This document shows positions 27,709 to 37,446 of a stretch of DNA of 64,000 bases, in pieces. The number at the start of each line of letters is the position of its first letter. The first letter of the stretch is position 1. The DNA comes from Paenibacillus castaneae. Lineage in GTDB: Bacteria; Bacillota; Bacilli; Paenibacillales; Paenibacillaceae. Made by a program: the position numbers and the translations under genes. The notes beneath the pieces are model-generated. The model saw only the letters and a program-made list of their open reading frames with translations, did no database searches and was not told the DNA's origin. The DNA lies in NCBI RefSeq assembly GCF_002884445.1, contig NZ_KZ614144.1, forward strand, positions 3,640,094 through 3,704,093. Reading direction: 5' to 3'.

Positions 27709-27930
27709 CTAGGGACCCTCCGTTATCTCACTCTTTTGGGCCGCCGCAATGAGGCCAATTGTACGAAGATACTGCTGATTGAGCAATAACAGATCTGCTG
27801 TCTTTTCCTTAACAACCAGCTTGTTGCCTGTCGTCAGCGTAATAATGGTATCAGCAGCCTCCTCAAACATTTCAATAAGAAGAGCATTAATTGTGACTTT
27901 CGTTCCGTTCAAACGCGTTACGGTAATCAT
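27709..27930 (-). CDS. swrD: FlbD family protein (SwrD-like)
   Basis: 73-residue cytoplasmic protein. MITVTRLNGTKVTINALLIE is the FlbD-family start. In B. subtilis the homologue SwrD supports stator power for swarming. ATG with GAGGGGGG upstream. It lies between flgG and fliL, the usual position. Confidence 0.88.
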   Translation of the reverse strand: MITVTRLNGTKVTINALLIEMFEEAADTIITLTTGNKLVVKEKTADLLLLNQQYLRTIGLIAAAQKSEITEGP

Positions 27931-27987
27931 CAGTTACCCCCCTCACATCTAGGGGAGGCTAGACGCCCCCCGCTGATTATGACTTAC

Positions 27988-28806
27988 CTATCTTTTTAAA
28001 TTAACAACCTCTTGCAATATTTCATCAGAAGTCGTAATGATCCGAGAATTCGCCTGGAAGCCGCGTTGAGCGACGATCATTTCGGTAAACTCAGCAGTCA
28101 GATCCACGTTTGACATTTCTAGTTGACCAGCAATAATAGCTCCGGTACCTAATTCAGGATCCCCTGCAAATGTCAAAAAGTCTTCAATAGACGCATCAGG
28201 GTTAGCATTCGCAGTAACACGGTACATATTTCCGCCTAGCTTCTCTAATCCACTCGGATTAACAACCTTAGCTACACCAATTTGACCGACTTGCTCTGTG
28301 CCATCCGCAGTAACGCCTAGTATCATTCCATCTTGTCCGATGGAGAAAGCCGTTATCGCCTCATCCAGCGTAATCGTTTCACCCTCTGACGTTAATACAA
28401 AGTAACCATCTGATGTAACGAGCTGCCTATTCGCATCCAGCGTGAAGTTTCCTGCACGAGTAAGTAGCATCTCTGAATCATCACTTGCTCTTACGACAAA
28501 AAATCCATCTCCATCGATACGAAGGTCAGTCGCTTGGTTTGTAGTCATTGCGCTGCCTGCAGTATGAACCGTATCAATTGATCCAATGGAAACGCCGAGG
28601 CCGATTTGCTTCGCATTTACGCCGCCTCGTACGCCCTCCTCTGGTGCTGTAACGCCTGCAACCGTCTGACTGAGGATATCTTTAAACATAACGCGGCCTG
28701 ATTTGAAACCTACAGTGTTGACATTCGCTATGTTGTTACCAATCACGTCAAGCTTCGTTTGAAAGCCGCGCATACCAGAAACACCTGAATACATCGATCT
28801 TAGCAT
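27988..28806 (-). CDS. flgG: Flagellar hook-basal body protein FlgG (hook protein type)
   Basis: 272 residues. The N-terminal rod/hook motif (SGMRGFQTKLDVIGNNIANV then NTVGFK) and the C-terminal helix (EFTEMIVAQRGFQANSRIIT) are the conserved self-assembly ends. In B. subtilis the gene here is called flgE or flgG and builds the hook; the similar-length product fits either rod or hook. ATG with AGGAGG upstream. Preceded by two small hairpins. Confidence 0.9.
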   Translation of the reverse strand: MLRSMYSGVSGMRGFQTKLDVIGNNIANVNTVGFKSGRVMFKDILSQTVAGVTAPEEGVRGGVNAKQIGLGVSIGSIDTVHTAGSAMTTNQATDLRIDGDGFFVVRASDDSEMLLTRAGNFTLDANRQLVTSDGYFVLTSEGETITLDEAITAFSIGQDGMILGVTADGTEQVGQIGVAKVVNPSGLEKLGGNMYRVTANANPDASIEDFLTFAGDPELGTGAIIAGQLEMSNVDLTAEFTEMIVAQRGFQANSRIITTSDEILQEVVNLKR

Positions 28807-28869
28807 GGTTTGATATTCCTCCTAATTGTTGAATCTATAATAAGCCTGCAAAAGGATAATGATTATTTC

Positions 28870-28920
28870 GAGCTGCTTCAATCGGTCCACAGCTCAAGGC
28901 TTCCTTGTAGGTCCAGCCTT
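28870..28920 (-). other. Two tandem stem-loops between the TIGR02530 gene and flgG
   Basis: On the minus strand AAGGCT pairs with AGCCTT (13-base loop), ending exactly at the upstream stop codon. GAGCTG then pairs with CAGCTC (14-base loop). No T-tract follows. They may protect or process the polycistronic message so that hook protein is made in excess; this is inference. Confidence 0.4.
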
Positions 28921-29296
28921 ACGATAAAATAATCGCACTATCAATTTGTGTAAATAAATTGCTTCTCATCTGTCCGCCATCCATTGCCGTTACGACCGTG
29001 CGGCTTGGTACATTCACAATCATTGCGATATCTCGAAATACGATTAAAGAGTCTGTAGCACCCTTGGATGCAGCTTCTTCTACCGCGTTCATTATTTTTG
29101 TTAAAGATTCCGGCTGTAAGTTAATGCCACGCTGCTGCATACGAACTTCAGCATGATGACTAAACTTGAGCACTTTAGCATCAAGCATATCTCGAAACTC
29201 AGTCGATTGAGGTGAACGATTAGCTGCTGATTTATTGGACGGTAACGGTGTAGGTTTAACCGGAAACAAATGGCCGATCTTTACACTGTCACTCAC
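28919..29296 (-). CDS. Flagellar operon protein, TIGR02530 family
   Basis: 125 residues. The C-terminal two-thirds (KFSHHAEVRMQQRGINLQPE, then SLIVFRDIAMIVNVPSRTVV) matches the pattern of a small conserved family found between flgD and flgG in Firmicutes. The role is unknown; a hook-assembly accessory function is assumed from context. GTG start, sharing its first base with the flgD stop (TAGTG), with GGGAG upstream. Confidence 0.82.
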   Translation of the reverse strand: MSDSVKIGHLFPVKPTPLPSNKSAANRSPQSTEFRDMLDAKVLKFSHHAEVRMQQRGINLQPESLTKIMNAVEEAASKGATDSLIVFRDIAMIVNVPSRTVVTAMDGGQMRSNLFTQIDSAIILS

Positions 29297-29823
29297 TATA
29301 TTTCAGCTCCCTCCGCAGCATTAGAAGAATTAGACGAATTGTTTGCCGAGTCGGCATCGTCATCAGACTCTTTAGCTGTGTTTGTGTCTCCATTTGTTTC
29401 CGAGATGGATACTACATAGTCAAGTGCTACCTCTGCACCCCCTACGGAAGCGTAAAGAATGCCCTCCTTCGAAAGAATGGAATCAACAACACCTTTTTCT
29501 ATCACTACATTGCCTGAAGAATCATACTGATTCCACTCTATTGTTTTTCCGATCAAACTGGATGCGGAACCAATATTTTGACGCAATAAGGAAAGCTCTG
29601 TCGCCATATTCATGAGCTGCTCAACTGAAGTGAACTGCGCCATCTGAGCGATGAAATCTTTGTCCTGCATGGGCTGCATGGGATCTTGGTTACGCAGTTG
29701 TGTTACTAGAATACTTAAAAACTGATCTTTACCGAGTGTATCCGTTTTTTTGCTAGCAGCTGCTTGAACATTTGCAGTGCTGTAATTGGGCCAAACTGCA
29801 CGAGTAGAAATGTTATTTGCCAT
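29296..29823 (-). CDS. flgD: Flagellar hook capping protein FlgD
   Basis: 175 residues. The N-terminal FlgD block LGKDQFLSILVTQLRNQDPM is clear, followed by DKDFIAQMAQFTSVEQLMNM. The C-terminal part is short, ending in an acidic Asn/Ser-rich tail, and lacks the Ig-like domains of enterobacterial FlgD, as in other Bacillales. ATG with GGAGGTGA upstream. Confidence 0.94.
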   Translation of the reverse strand: MANNISTRAVWPNYSTANVQAAASKKTDTLGKDQFLSILVTQLRNQDPMQPMQDKDFIAQMAQFTSVEQLMNMATELSLLRQNIGSASSLIGKTIEWNQYDSSGNVVIEKGVVDSILSKEGILYASVGGAEVALDYVVSISETNGDTNTAKESDDDADSANNSSNSSNAAEGAEI

Positions 29824-29855
29824 TTCTGGTCACCTCCGTTCTTTCATTCGGGTCA

Positions 29856-31229
29856 TCATGCCTTAACATTGATTCCCCTGCCGAATCCTAGTCCTTGGAC
29901 TGCTGCCTGCGCCGCTAGGTCCGTTTCAAACGAAGAGTCGATTGAAGCATCATCGGCATTAACGAATTGACGGCCTGCTGCGTGCTGCTGACTGCTGCCT
30001 TGCCCTTGCTGCTGCTGTGATAGCTGCGGTGCAGACTGCCCTTGTGATACCTCGAGCTTGTCAACTGAAAGGCCTTGTGCTTGCAGCGCTGCTCTAAGCT
30101 GTGCCATCTGATTATCCAGCATATCTTTGGCCATAGCTGTATCGGTTTGGAATATCGCCGTTAATAAGCCGTTTTGCATCGTAATGCGAACGTCAACTTG
30201 TCCCAGATGCTCAGGAAACAGCATGAGCTTTGCCTCTGAAACACCATTCAGTGTCGATACATCAAATTTTTGCACAATTAAGCCCGACATGGATTCAGCA
30301 AATTCATCTGCCATAACAAATGACGTTATACCCGGATTTGCGCTTGTAACAAGTGGCGTTAAATTCCGCATAGCTTCAGCGTTGTTATTTCCCAACTGGA
30401 AAGGGACAACCATTTCATGCTCGGTGCTTGCGCTTTCTGATCCTAAGTCGAGCTGATTACCTCCAGTTGAAGAAATTTGAAAAGCAGAATGAACCGTTTG
30501 CTGTGAAAGGCGCTGCAATAAACTACTTACCTCAGCTTGAGGAGCAGCTTGTTGGTTGAACAGTTGTTGTGCAGCAGTCGATTTCGTTTCTGTTTTCACT
30601 GTATCCACCGAATCTGCTTGCAAAATCGCTGTTAACGCCTGTAATTGCTGAGAGACAAGCAAGGTTGGCTCTTGCTGCTGCACATGCTTTATGTTTCCTT
30701 GTTGAAGCAGTACTTGCAGCTGAATCAGTGAATTTTGCAAATTGCTTTTCACATTTGCAAGTGCTGCAGCCTCCCCCTCATTTGCTGCATTGCCTTCATC
30801 GATCGAAGGTTTAACGAGCATTTGTTGGATGACAGGTACAGGCAGACCAAGAAGCGCTAGCAAAGCAGTCATTTGATCTAATGCCGACTCTAATTGCTGC
30901 TGCTGTTGATCATCTTCAGCCTTCAAGTCGCCTTCCTTCACTGCAATTGTGTCTAATTGTTCAATTAGACCGTCAATCATAGACATTAGTTCTGACATTG
31001 TAGATTTAACCGTTTTGCCATCCATTGCAACAGTCGCTTCCTGCTTATTGATGTTAGCTACAATAATGGCTGGTGTCGATTTCCCAGAAGCCGCTGAAGC
31101 ATCGCCATTAATCTGTTGAACTAATGTTTGTTGAAAAGCTGCGTTTGTCGCGCCTTTGGAACCTTGACCAGCAGCAGATGATTGCGTTGCGGGTTGAGCT
31201 GGTGCCACTTGCGGTATAATCATTTCCAA
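29856..31229 (-). CDS. fliK: Flagellar hook-length control protein FliK
   Basis: 457 residues. The N-terminal two-thirds is Gln/Ala/Ser-rich ruler-like sequence. The C-terminal FliK domain contains LFPEHLGQVDVRITMQNGLL and LRAALQAQGLSVDKLEVSQG and interacts with FlhB to stop hook export. The frame opens at a GTG inside GGGAGGTG; the TTG three codons later has correct spacing and is preferred. A second FliK-like protein lies at 51931-53781. Confidence 0.9.
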   Translation of the reverse strand: MEMIIPQVAPAQPATQSSAAGQGSKGATNAAFQQTLVQQINGDASAASGKSTPAIIVANINKQEATVAMDGKTVKSTMSELMSMIDGLIEQLDTIAVKEGDLKAEDDQQQQQLESALDQMTALLALLGLPVPVIQQMLVKPSIDEGNAANEGEAAALANVKSNLQNSLIQLQVLLQQGNIKHVQQQEPTLLVSQQLQALTAILQADSVDTVKTETKSTAAQQLFNQQAAPQAEVSSLLQRLSQQTVHSAFQISSTGGNQLDLGSESASTEHEMVVPFQLGNNNAEAMRNLTPLVTSANPGITSFVMADEFAESMSGLIVQKFDVSTLNGVSEAKLMLFPEHLGQVDVRITMQNGLLTAIFQTDTAMAKDMLDNQMAQLRAALQAQGLSVDKLEVSQGQSAPQLSQQQQGQGSSQQHAAGRQFVNADDASIDSSFETDLAAQAAVQGLGFGRGINVKA

Positions 31230-31264
31230 TGTTTTCACCTCCCTTCTCTATTTCGTTCCTCGTG

Positions 31265-32170
31265 TTAATTACCTGATATCAGCTTCGATACGATTTGAGC
31301 CGTTGTTTTCTCATTAATGGCTGACATTTTTGCAATAATATCAGAACGCTTCTTGTCATCTACAGCATTAAGAATACGCAGCACTTTGCTTGGACTAACG
31401 TCTACCATTTTGATCAGCAGATCGGCTGCGCTTTTTGCATCCATCGCTGTAAAGGTAGCACTAAGCTGGTTTTGGTCCAGAACCGATGTGACTGGTTTTG
31501 TTTCCGCCGTTTTCTGAGCATTCACTCTCGCTTGAAGGGCAGCAATTTGCAAATCCTTAGCAGTAACATTGTCCTTCAATCTCATGGCTGCATCAGCTGC
31601 TGTTTTGGGATTCATCTTCTCCATAATACGGACTCGATCATCCGGACGCATATTGGCGAACACAAGCACCATTTCCTCAATTGACATGCTTTGCAAAATA
31701 GGAGCCGCTTTACTTGGCGTTATTTTGGCAAACATACTGGAAAGCTCCCCAATTTTCGCTTGATATTGCTCGTCCTCAAGCAAAGCCTCTTCATTCATCG
31801 ATTTAAGCTGTGAATTATCACCCTGCAAATCTTTAACTTCTCGCTCAAGTGCTGTCTTCGTTTGGTTGGCTGCTGCGAGCTCACTTTCAATAGAAGAAAG
31901 CTTTGCTTGAAGATCTGCAATTTTAGCCGACATATTTGTTGTTTTCAAATCACTATCATTAAGCGTGCCGCTATCCAGCTTAGGTGCGGGAAGCACGTTC
32001 TTCAAAAAAGGAACTGAGTTTCCAGCTTCAAGCATCTTGTTGCGAAAGTCATTATCAACCAGGGTATACAGCACACCAAGCAATACAATTGCAAATAGAA
32101 TCGGCGTCATCATAAACATCAAACGTTCCAATGTGCTGTAGCTTTGCTTTTCATTGTCTGAACTCGCCAA
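31265..32170 (-). CDS. MotE/YlxF-like flagellar protein with MgtE-N-type repeats
   Basis: 301 residues: one membrane helix near residues 20-40 (LMFMMTPILFAIVLLGVLYT), a long coiled coil (about 75-135), and helical MgtE-N-like segments (SKAAPILQSMSIEEMVLVFA, MRPDDRVRIMEKMNPKTAAD). This is the layout of B. subtilis YlxF and of MotE, proposed to help stator or export function. A GTG two codons earlier is too close to AAGGAG; the TTG at 32170 has nine-base spacing. Confidence 0.78.
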   Translation of the reverse strand: MASSDNEKQSYSTLERLMFMMTPILFAIVLLGVLYTLVDNDFRNKMLEAGNSVPFLKNVLPAPKLDSGTLNDSDLKTTNMSAKIADLQAKLSSIESELAAANQTKTALEREVKDLQGDNSQLKSMNEEALLEDEQYQAKIGELSSMFAKITPSKAAPILQSMSIEEMVLVFANMRPDDRVRIMEKMNPKTAADAAMRLKDNVTAKDLQIAALQARVNAQKTAETKPVTSVLDQNQLSATFTAMDAKSAADLLIKMVDVSPSKVLRILNAVDDKKRSDIIAKMSAINEKTTAQIVSKLISGN

Positions 32171-32207
32171 TTCCACTCACTCCTTCTAGCCGGCATTACA
32201 CGTCAGT

Positions 32208-32654
32208 TTATGGGGTTGACATCATGTAACGAACGCTTGCCAATTCATCCAATTCATTCTGCTCTTTAATTTGCTGGGCATATTGGAACCGTTCGCGCGC
32301 ATGATCTTTTGCTTTAAGCCAAACTTTCTCATCCTTCATCTTTCCAGAGAGAATAAGCCTGCCTTTCTCAACCGCCTTTTGAGCATGCAACACATCATTC
32401 AATTTCCTTGTAATACAGGTTTCAATATAATCCAAGTACTGCTGGATAACTTGAAGTTCAGAGAGGGAAACAGCAGTCTGAGATGACATATGAAGCTTCT
32501 CTTCCCACTCTTGCTGTTTCGATCGCAGCTCCTCAAGCGATAGCTCCTCCGCAGCAAGCGCACCGATAGCTGATGAAAGCATCCATTCTGCTTGCGTCTT
32601 TTCACTAGACTTTAAATCAACAACCTTCTGAAAGGAATATCGAAATGCGGCCAT
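32208..32654 (-). CDS. fliJ: Flagellar export protein FliJ
   Basis: 148-residue, almost entirely helical coiled-coil protein (FRYSFQKVVDLKSSEKTQAE at the start). FliJ is the central stalk of the FliI ATPase ring and links it to FlhA. Directly downstream of fliI. Confidence 0.9.
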   Translation of the reverse strand: MAAFRYSFQKVVDLKSSEKTQAEWMLSSAIGALAAEELSLEELRSKQQEWEEKLHMSSQTAVSLSELQVIQQYLDYIETCITRKLNDVLHAQKAVEKGRLILSGKMKDEKVWLKAKDHARERFQYAQQIKEQNELDELASVRYMMSTP

Positions 32655-32662
32655 TTATCGGT

Positions 32663-33988
32663 TCAACTCCTGTAGAAATTGGTAATTAAACGTTCTTGCG
32701 CTTCTTCTAAACTGACCTTTTCATTTGTCTTTTGCTTCGTGTAGCTCTGAATAGGCTCAATAAATTGAAGCGCCATATCAATTTCTTCATTAGAACCTCT
32801 TTGGTACGCCCCAATATTAATCAAGTCTTCCGAATCTTTATAAACAGCGAGCAATTTTTTTAATTCATTAGCGGCATCCTGCTGCTCCTCGGTTACAATT
32901 TCTTTCATGACGCGGCTAACCGAGGCTAGCACATCAATTGCAGGAAAATGACCTTTATGCGCTAACTGCCTGCTAAGCACAATATGTCCATCCAGAATGC
33001 CGCGGACAGCATCGGCAATGGGCTCATTCATATCATCGCCATCTACCAGCACCGTATAAAAAGCAGTTATGGAGCCTGTTGGCCCTGTTCCTGCACGTTC
33101 CAGAAGTTTCGGCAAAGCTGCGAATACAGAAGGCGTATACCCGCGGGTTGCAGGAGGTTCGCCAATAGCAAGCCCAACTTCTCGCAAAGCCATTGCATAA
33201 CGCGTAACGGAATCCATCATAAGCATTACGTTCAAGCCGCGGTCTCGAAAGTATTCCGCTATCGATGTAGCAATCAGTGCGCCTTTCATACGAATGAGGG
33301 CCGGCTGGTCAGAGGTAGCAACGATAACAACAGACCTTGCTAGTCCTTCTGGTCCAAGATCCTTCTCAATGAATTCAAGCACTTCCCGTCCGCGTTCGCC
33401 GATTAGAGCAATTACATTGACATCAGCGGAAGTATTTCGGGCAATCATACCGAGCAGTGTGCTTTTGCCTACACCGGAACCAGCAAATATACCAACACGT
33501 TGACCGCGGCCAACCGTAAGTAGTCCGTCTATCGCTCTTACCCCTATTCCAAGAGGCTCAACGACTCTTGGCCGTTTTAAGGGATTACTAGGTTCATTAT
33601 GTGTAGAGTAATGCGGCATCCTAGTTGGCAGGAATGAACCATCTAAAGGGTTGCCCAGGCCATCTAGCACTTTGCCTAAAAGTTCAGATCCAACTTGTAC
33701 AGTTAACGGTTTGCCTGTACCTACCACATCGCAGCCAGGGCTTATAGCATGAAGATCGCCTAATGGCATCAAAATAACTTTGTTGTCTCGGAATCCTACA
33801 ACTTCGGCTTTAATCGGCTTGGCGCCTTTCGATGGATAGATGAAGCATACGTCACCGATACTGGCATCTGGACCTTCGGATTCAACGGTAAGTCCAATAA
33901 CCTGTGTCACCTTGCCGTTGACTCGCACAGGATCAAGTGGCTGCAAATGCTCAATATATTTCAGCACATCCAAATTATTCAGCAGCAT
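32663..33988 (-). CDS. fliI: Flagellum-specific ATPase FliI
   Basis: F1-type ATPase powering and ordering protein export. Walker A GSGVGKSTLLGMIARN lies at about residues 170-185. The Walker B region is VMLMMDSVTRYAMALREVGL, and GRGYTPS-like GEPPATRGYTPSVFA follows. The frame opens seven codons earlier at a GTG with no ribosome binding site. The ATG at 33988 follows GGGGA and gives 441 residues, close to the family. It overlaps fliH by 14 bases. Confidence 0.95.
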   Translation of the reverse strand: MLLNNLDVLKYIEHLQPLDPVRVNGKVTQVIGLTVESEGPDASIGDVCFIYPSKGAKPIKAEVVGFRDNKVILMPLGDLHAISPGCDVVGTGKPLTVQVGSELLGKVLDGLGNPLDGSFLPTRMPHYSTHNEPSNPLKRPRVVEPLGIGVRAIDGLLTVGRGQRVGIFAGSGVGKSTLLGMIARNTSADVNVIALIGERGREVLEFIEKDLGPEGLARSVVIVATSDQPALIRMKGALIATSIAEYFRDRGLNVMLMMDSVTRYAMALREVGLAIGEPPATRGYTPSVFAALPKLLERAGTGPTGSITAFYTVLVDGDDMNEPIADAVRGILDGHIVLSRQLAHKGHFPAIDVLASVSRVMKEIVTEEQQDAANELKKLLAVYKDSEDLINIGAYQRGSNEEIDMALQFIEPIQSYTKQKTNEKVSLEEAQERLITNFYRS

Positions 33989-34814
33989 CGGCTTGTCCCC
34001 GCTCTTCACCGCTGTGATGAGCTAGATGAATTAATTCTCGTTTAATCTCCGCTAGCTGTGTGTCAATTCGAGCATCGATACTGCCAAATGATGAACGGAT
34101 AACACAACCGTTATCTTTAACGGTAGAATCCGGTAAAATTTGCAGCTCGGCCTGTGAGTCAATTGCAAAGTGAAGTTCTTCTCTAGCCGCTTGTACAAAT
34201 GCTAGCTGACCAGGTGCAACACAAAGGGTGATGACCCCTTGCTCTCTTCTTCTTGCTAATGACTTCCGAATCAGCTCGATGGACATTTCTGGTGCTAATG
34301 TAAGCTGCTGTCCGATAATTTTTTCTGCTATTGCACAGCTTAGTTCGACCAGAAAAGGTTCGGCTTCTTTAATAATTTGTTCTCGCATTTGGTAAGCTGT
34401 ATTCAGAACTTCTGAAGCTTCCGACAGCTTTTGCTCCCAAAGCTCTCTCAATTCTTTCTCCGATTGAGCAGCACCTTCTGAATAGCCAAGTTCATAGCCT
34501 TCTTGTCTAGAGAGCTCTGCGGCAGTTTCGTCCTCCGTTCGTTTCTGCAGCCACCATACATCAATCTGCTGCTGCGCTTCGGTTAGAAGCTGTTCGCGCT
34601 CATCGGCTGCTTCGCGAATTTGTTCTTCTGCAAGAAGCTGTGCATCATTCAAAATTTGGTCGCGCAATGAGAGGGTCTCTTCATCAGGAGTTTCTTCAAC
34701 TTCCTCATGCTCGTTTGACTCTTCCATAAATTGAGAATTGTGCTGATGCAGCCATTGCAATTGTTTGAGCTGATCAATAGAAATCACACTCGAAGATTTT
34801 ATCAAATTAGACAA
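33975..34814 (-). CDS. fliH: Flagellar assembly protein FliH
   Basis: 279 residues. The N-terminal half is a Glu/Gln-rich coiled coil; the C-terminal half (LSCAIAEKIIGQQLTLAPEM, VIRSSFGSIDARIDTQLAEI) is the FliH/VATPase-E-like stator domain that binds and restrains FliI. TTG start with GGAGGAG upstream, overlapping the fliG stop by eight bases. Confidence 0.92.
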   Translation of the reverse strand: MSNLIKSSSVISIDQLKQLQWLHQHNSQFMEESNEHEEVEETPDEETLSLRDQILNDAQLLAEEQIREAADEREQLLTEAQQQIDVWWLQKRTEDETAAELSRQEGYELGYSEGAAQSEKELRELWEQKLSEASEVLNTAYQMREQIIKEAEPFLVELSCAIAEKIIGQQLTLAPEMSIELIRKSLARRREQGVITLCVAPGQLAFVQAAREELHFAIDSQAELQILPDSTVKDNGCVIRSSFGSIDARIDTQLAEIKRELIHLAHHSGEERGQADAAE

Positions 34815-35820
34815 TGATATCGTCTCCTCCGCCGCGCGCGATGATGATTTCGCCAGACTCTTCTAATCGGCGAATAGTAGCAACAATGCGCGTTTGAGCT
34901 TCTTCTACATCGCGAAGCCGCACAGGACCCATAAACTCCATTTCTTCCTTGAATGTGTCGGCCATACGCTTCGACATATTGCGGAAAATAGCTTCTCGAA
35001 CCTCTTCGCTTGCAACTTTGAGAGCAAGCTGAAGATCAGCATTATCAATATCGCGAATAATACGCTGTATAGAACGATTGTCGATATTGACAATATCCTC
35101 GAATACGAACATCCGTTTTTTGATTTCCTCTGCAAGTTCTGGATCCTGAATTTCGAGCGCGTCCAGAATTGTACGTTCTGTACCACGATCGACCCCATTA
35201 AGAATTTGTACGATGGAATCAATACCGCCGGCATTTGTGTAATCCTGTGTAACGGTTGCAGACAACTTCTGCTCAAGTATGCGTTCTACCTGAGAAATGA
35301 CTTCAGGAGACGTACTATCCATCAAAGCTATTCTTCTTGCTACATCCGCCTGCTTCTCTTGTGGAAGCGAGGATAGGATATGCGAGGATTGCTCGGATTG
35401 CAAATAAGACAGTACCAACGCGATTGTTTGTGAATTCTCGTTCTGGATAAAGTTCAAAATTTGTGTCGGCTCTGCTTTTCTAGCAAAGTCGAAAGGTCTG
35501 ACCTGCAAAGTCGCAGTTAAACGATTAATGACCTCAAGCGCTTTTTGTTCACCCAGCGCTTTCTCCAAAATGTCTTTCGCATAAGAGATACCGCCTTGCG
35601 TAATATACTCCTGTGCCATGCAAATTTGATGGAATTCACTCAATATCGTTTCGCGGTCTAGACTATCAACTTTTCGAACATTGGCAATTTCCAATGTCAA
35701 TTGTTCAATCTCTTCCTCGCGTAAATGTTTGAAAATTTGTGCTGATACTTCAGGTCCAAGCGTGATAAGCAATATAGCCGCTTTCTGCCGTCCTGACAAA
35801 CCTTGCATTGATTTTGACAA
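34807..35820 (-). CDS. fliG: Flagellar motor switch protein FliG
   Basis: Torque-generating rotor protein. LSGRQKAAILLITLGPEVSA opens the N-domain, the middle EHPQ-like region is present, and the C-terminal charged torque helix (IDNADLQLALKVASEEVREA) is intact. The longest frame starts at a GTG that is part of AGAGGTGG. The TTG three codons on has eight-base spacing and gives 337 residues, the family length. Confidence 0.96.
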   Translation of the reverse strand: MSKSMQGLSGRQKAAILLITLGPEVSAQIFKHLREEEIEQLTLEIANVRKVDSLDRETILSEFHQICMAQEYITQGGISYAKDILEKALGEQKALEVINRLTATLQVRPFDFARKAEPTQILNFIQNENSQTIALVLSYLQSEQSSHILSSLPQEKQADVARRIALMDSTSPEVISQVERILEQKLSATVTQDYTNAGGIDSIVQILNGVDRGTERTILDALEIQDPELAEEIKKRMFVFEDIVNIDNRSIQRIIRDIDNADLQLALKVASEEVREAIFRNMSKRMADTFKEEMEFMGPVRLRDVEEAQTRIVATIRRLEESGEIIIARGGGDDIIV

Positions 35821-35831
35821 TTGAACCACCT

Positions 35832-37403
35832 CTATTCATCCACAAGCCATGTGCGAAGAAGATTAACGAACTCATCTGGTTTGCGCTTGGCGAGTGTTTC
35901 AAGATTTTTACGGGCTTGACTGTCATTATTGACACTTTCCAAATCAAGCGTTGGATATTCGACATTTGCGGGTGCCGCAAGTTCAATCTCTTCCTCTTCG
36001 ACTTTTTTGCGTCTGCGAACGAGCATTACGATAAGTCCGCCGATTAGTGCAAGCGCTGCAATGCCAATACCGATGATCCATGGCATAGAAAGTCCTGCAG
36101 TTTGGCTTGTTGATGCATGGCTTGAGAATGGTCTTGCAATAAGTGAAACCTTTTTGCTCATTAGCACGTCATCATTTACATCTTGACCAGAATCTGCAAG
36201 CTGAGCTCTTACAAGTGTTGTTAAATAACTCATAATCATTGCTTTGCTCGCATCATCATTCATTTCTGACTGCTCTATTCCGATACTAATAGAGAGATCC
36301 TTCAGTACGTATGGACCTGAAATAATATTGTTATTGATCCGGCTTACCTCATAGTTCCGAATCTGAGAGCTTGTTTCAGATGAATTGCCATCTGTAGAAG
36401 CTGCTTCGTATCCAGGGACATCGGTTTCACCTGTGCCTGCAATGCCGCCTACGGCTCCAGTACTGCCTGTCGATGTACTGCTGTTATTTTCTTCGCTTAT
36501 AATAATTCCGTTATTATTATTGTTATCTAAAGGCTTAACCAGCATTTCTTGAGATTGCTTCTTATCGAAGTTCATGCTGCTGGAGATTTGAATAACGAGC
36601 TTATCAGCACCGACAATCGGTCCTAGAAATTGCTGAATATTTTTCTTTAATTCCGCTTCATACTTGCGTTGAATTTGGAATTGCGACTCAACAGCATCTG
36701 TATTGCCCGCTATACCGCCATTTGCTTCTGAATAAGCAAGCACTTCTTGAGGACTAGAAATGGTAATATCTTTTAGAGCTAATTTAGGTACGGCAGTTTT
36801 CACTAAATTATAATATCCATCTATTTCCTTTTGGCTTGGACGATACCCTGCTTTGAACTCCAGCATGATGGAAGCAGATGCCTGCTCCGCATCCTCAGCT
36901 GAGAGGAACACGCTTTTCTCAGGCAGACTTACTAGCACCTTTGAACGCTCTACCCCTTGCATCGCGTTCAATAATTGCTGTATTTCACCGTTCAATGCAT
37001 TCAAATATTTAACATTGAACTCATTCTCAGTCGTGCCGAAAGAGGCTGAGCCCGAGTTGAAGGCTTCAAAGCCTATCGACCCATTTTGCACTAGCCCTTG
37101 AGAGCCAACGTCTACTTTTATTCGTGATGCATCTTTACTAGGAACTGAAATGATTTTCCCGTTTTTGCTGAGTTCATAAGGAATTCCACTGCTATCCAAA
37201 TAGGTCATTATGGCTGCAGCATCGGTTGAATCCAAATTTTGAAAAGCAATTTCGTATTCTGTTCTCGTAAATACGATCGTTAGAAGAATAATCGTTAACA
37301 ACAGACCACTAATTGATGCCCCCAGCCATATTTTTTGTTTTCTGCCCATCTGGCCCCAAAACTGCTTGAGCCTTTCTTGATATTGGGCGATTCTCTCGTT
37401 CAC
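35832..37403 (-). CDS. fliF: Flagellar MS-ring protein FliF
   Basis: 523 residues with membrane helices near residues 25-45 and 440-460 flanking the extracytoplasmic ring-building domains (ALNGEIQQLLNAMQGVERSK, VLVSLPEKSVF). The C-terminal tail (SQARKNLETLAKRKPDEFVN) binds FliG, encoded next. GTG start with GAGGTGACAAT upstream. Confidence 0.97.
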   Translation of the reverse strand: MNERIAQYQERLKQFWGQMGRKQKIWLGASISGLLLTIILLTIVFTRTEYEIAFQNLDSTDAAAIMTYLDSSGIPYELSKNGKIISVPSKDASRIKVDVGSQGLVQNGSIGFEAFNSGSASFGTTENEFNVKYLNALNGEIQQLLNAMQGVERSKVLVSLPEKSVFLSAEDAEQASASIMLEFKAGYRPSQKEIDGYYNLVKTAVPKLALKDITISSPQEVLAYSEANGGIAGNTDAVESQFQIQRKYEAELKKNIQQFLGPIVGADKLVIQISSSMNFDKKQSQEMLVKPLDNNNNNGIIISEENNSSTSTGSTGAVGGIAGTGETDVPGYEAASTDGNSSETSSQIRNYEVSRINNNIISGPYVLKDLSISIGIEQSEMNDDASKAMIMSYLTTLVRAQLADSGQDVNDDVLMSKKVSLIARPFSSHASTSQTAGLSMPWIIGIGIAALALIGGLIVMLVRRRKKVEEEEIELAAPANVEYPTLDLESVNNDSQARKNLETLAKRKPDEFVNLLRTWLVDE

Positions 37404-37446
37404 ATTGTCACCTCACCCAAATACTTATGCTAGTTCAAACGTTGGA

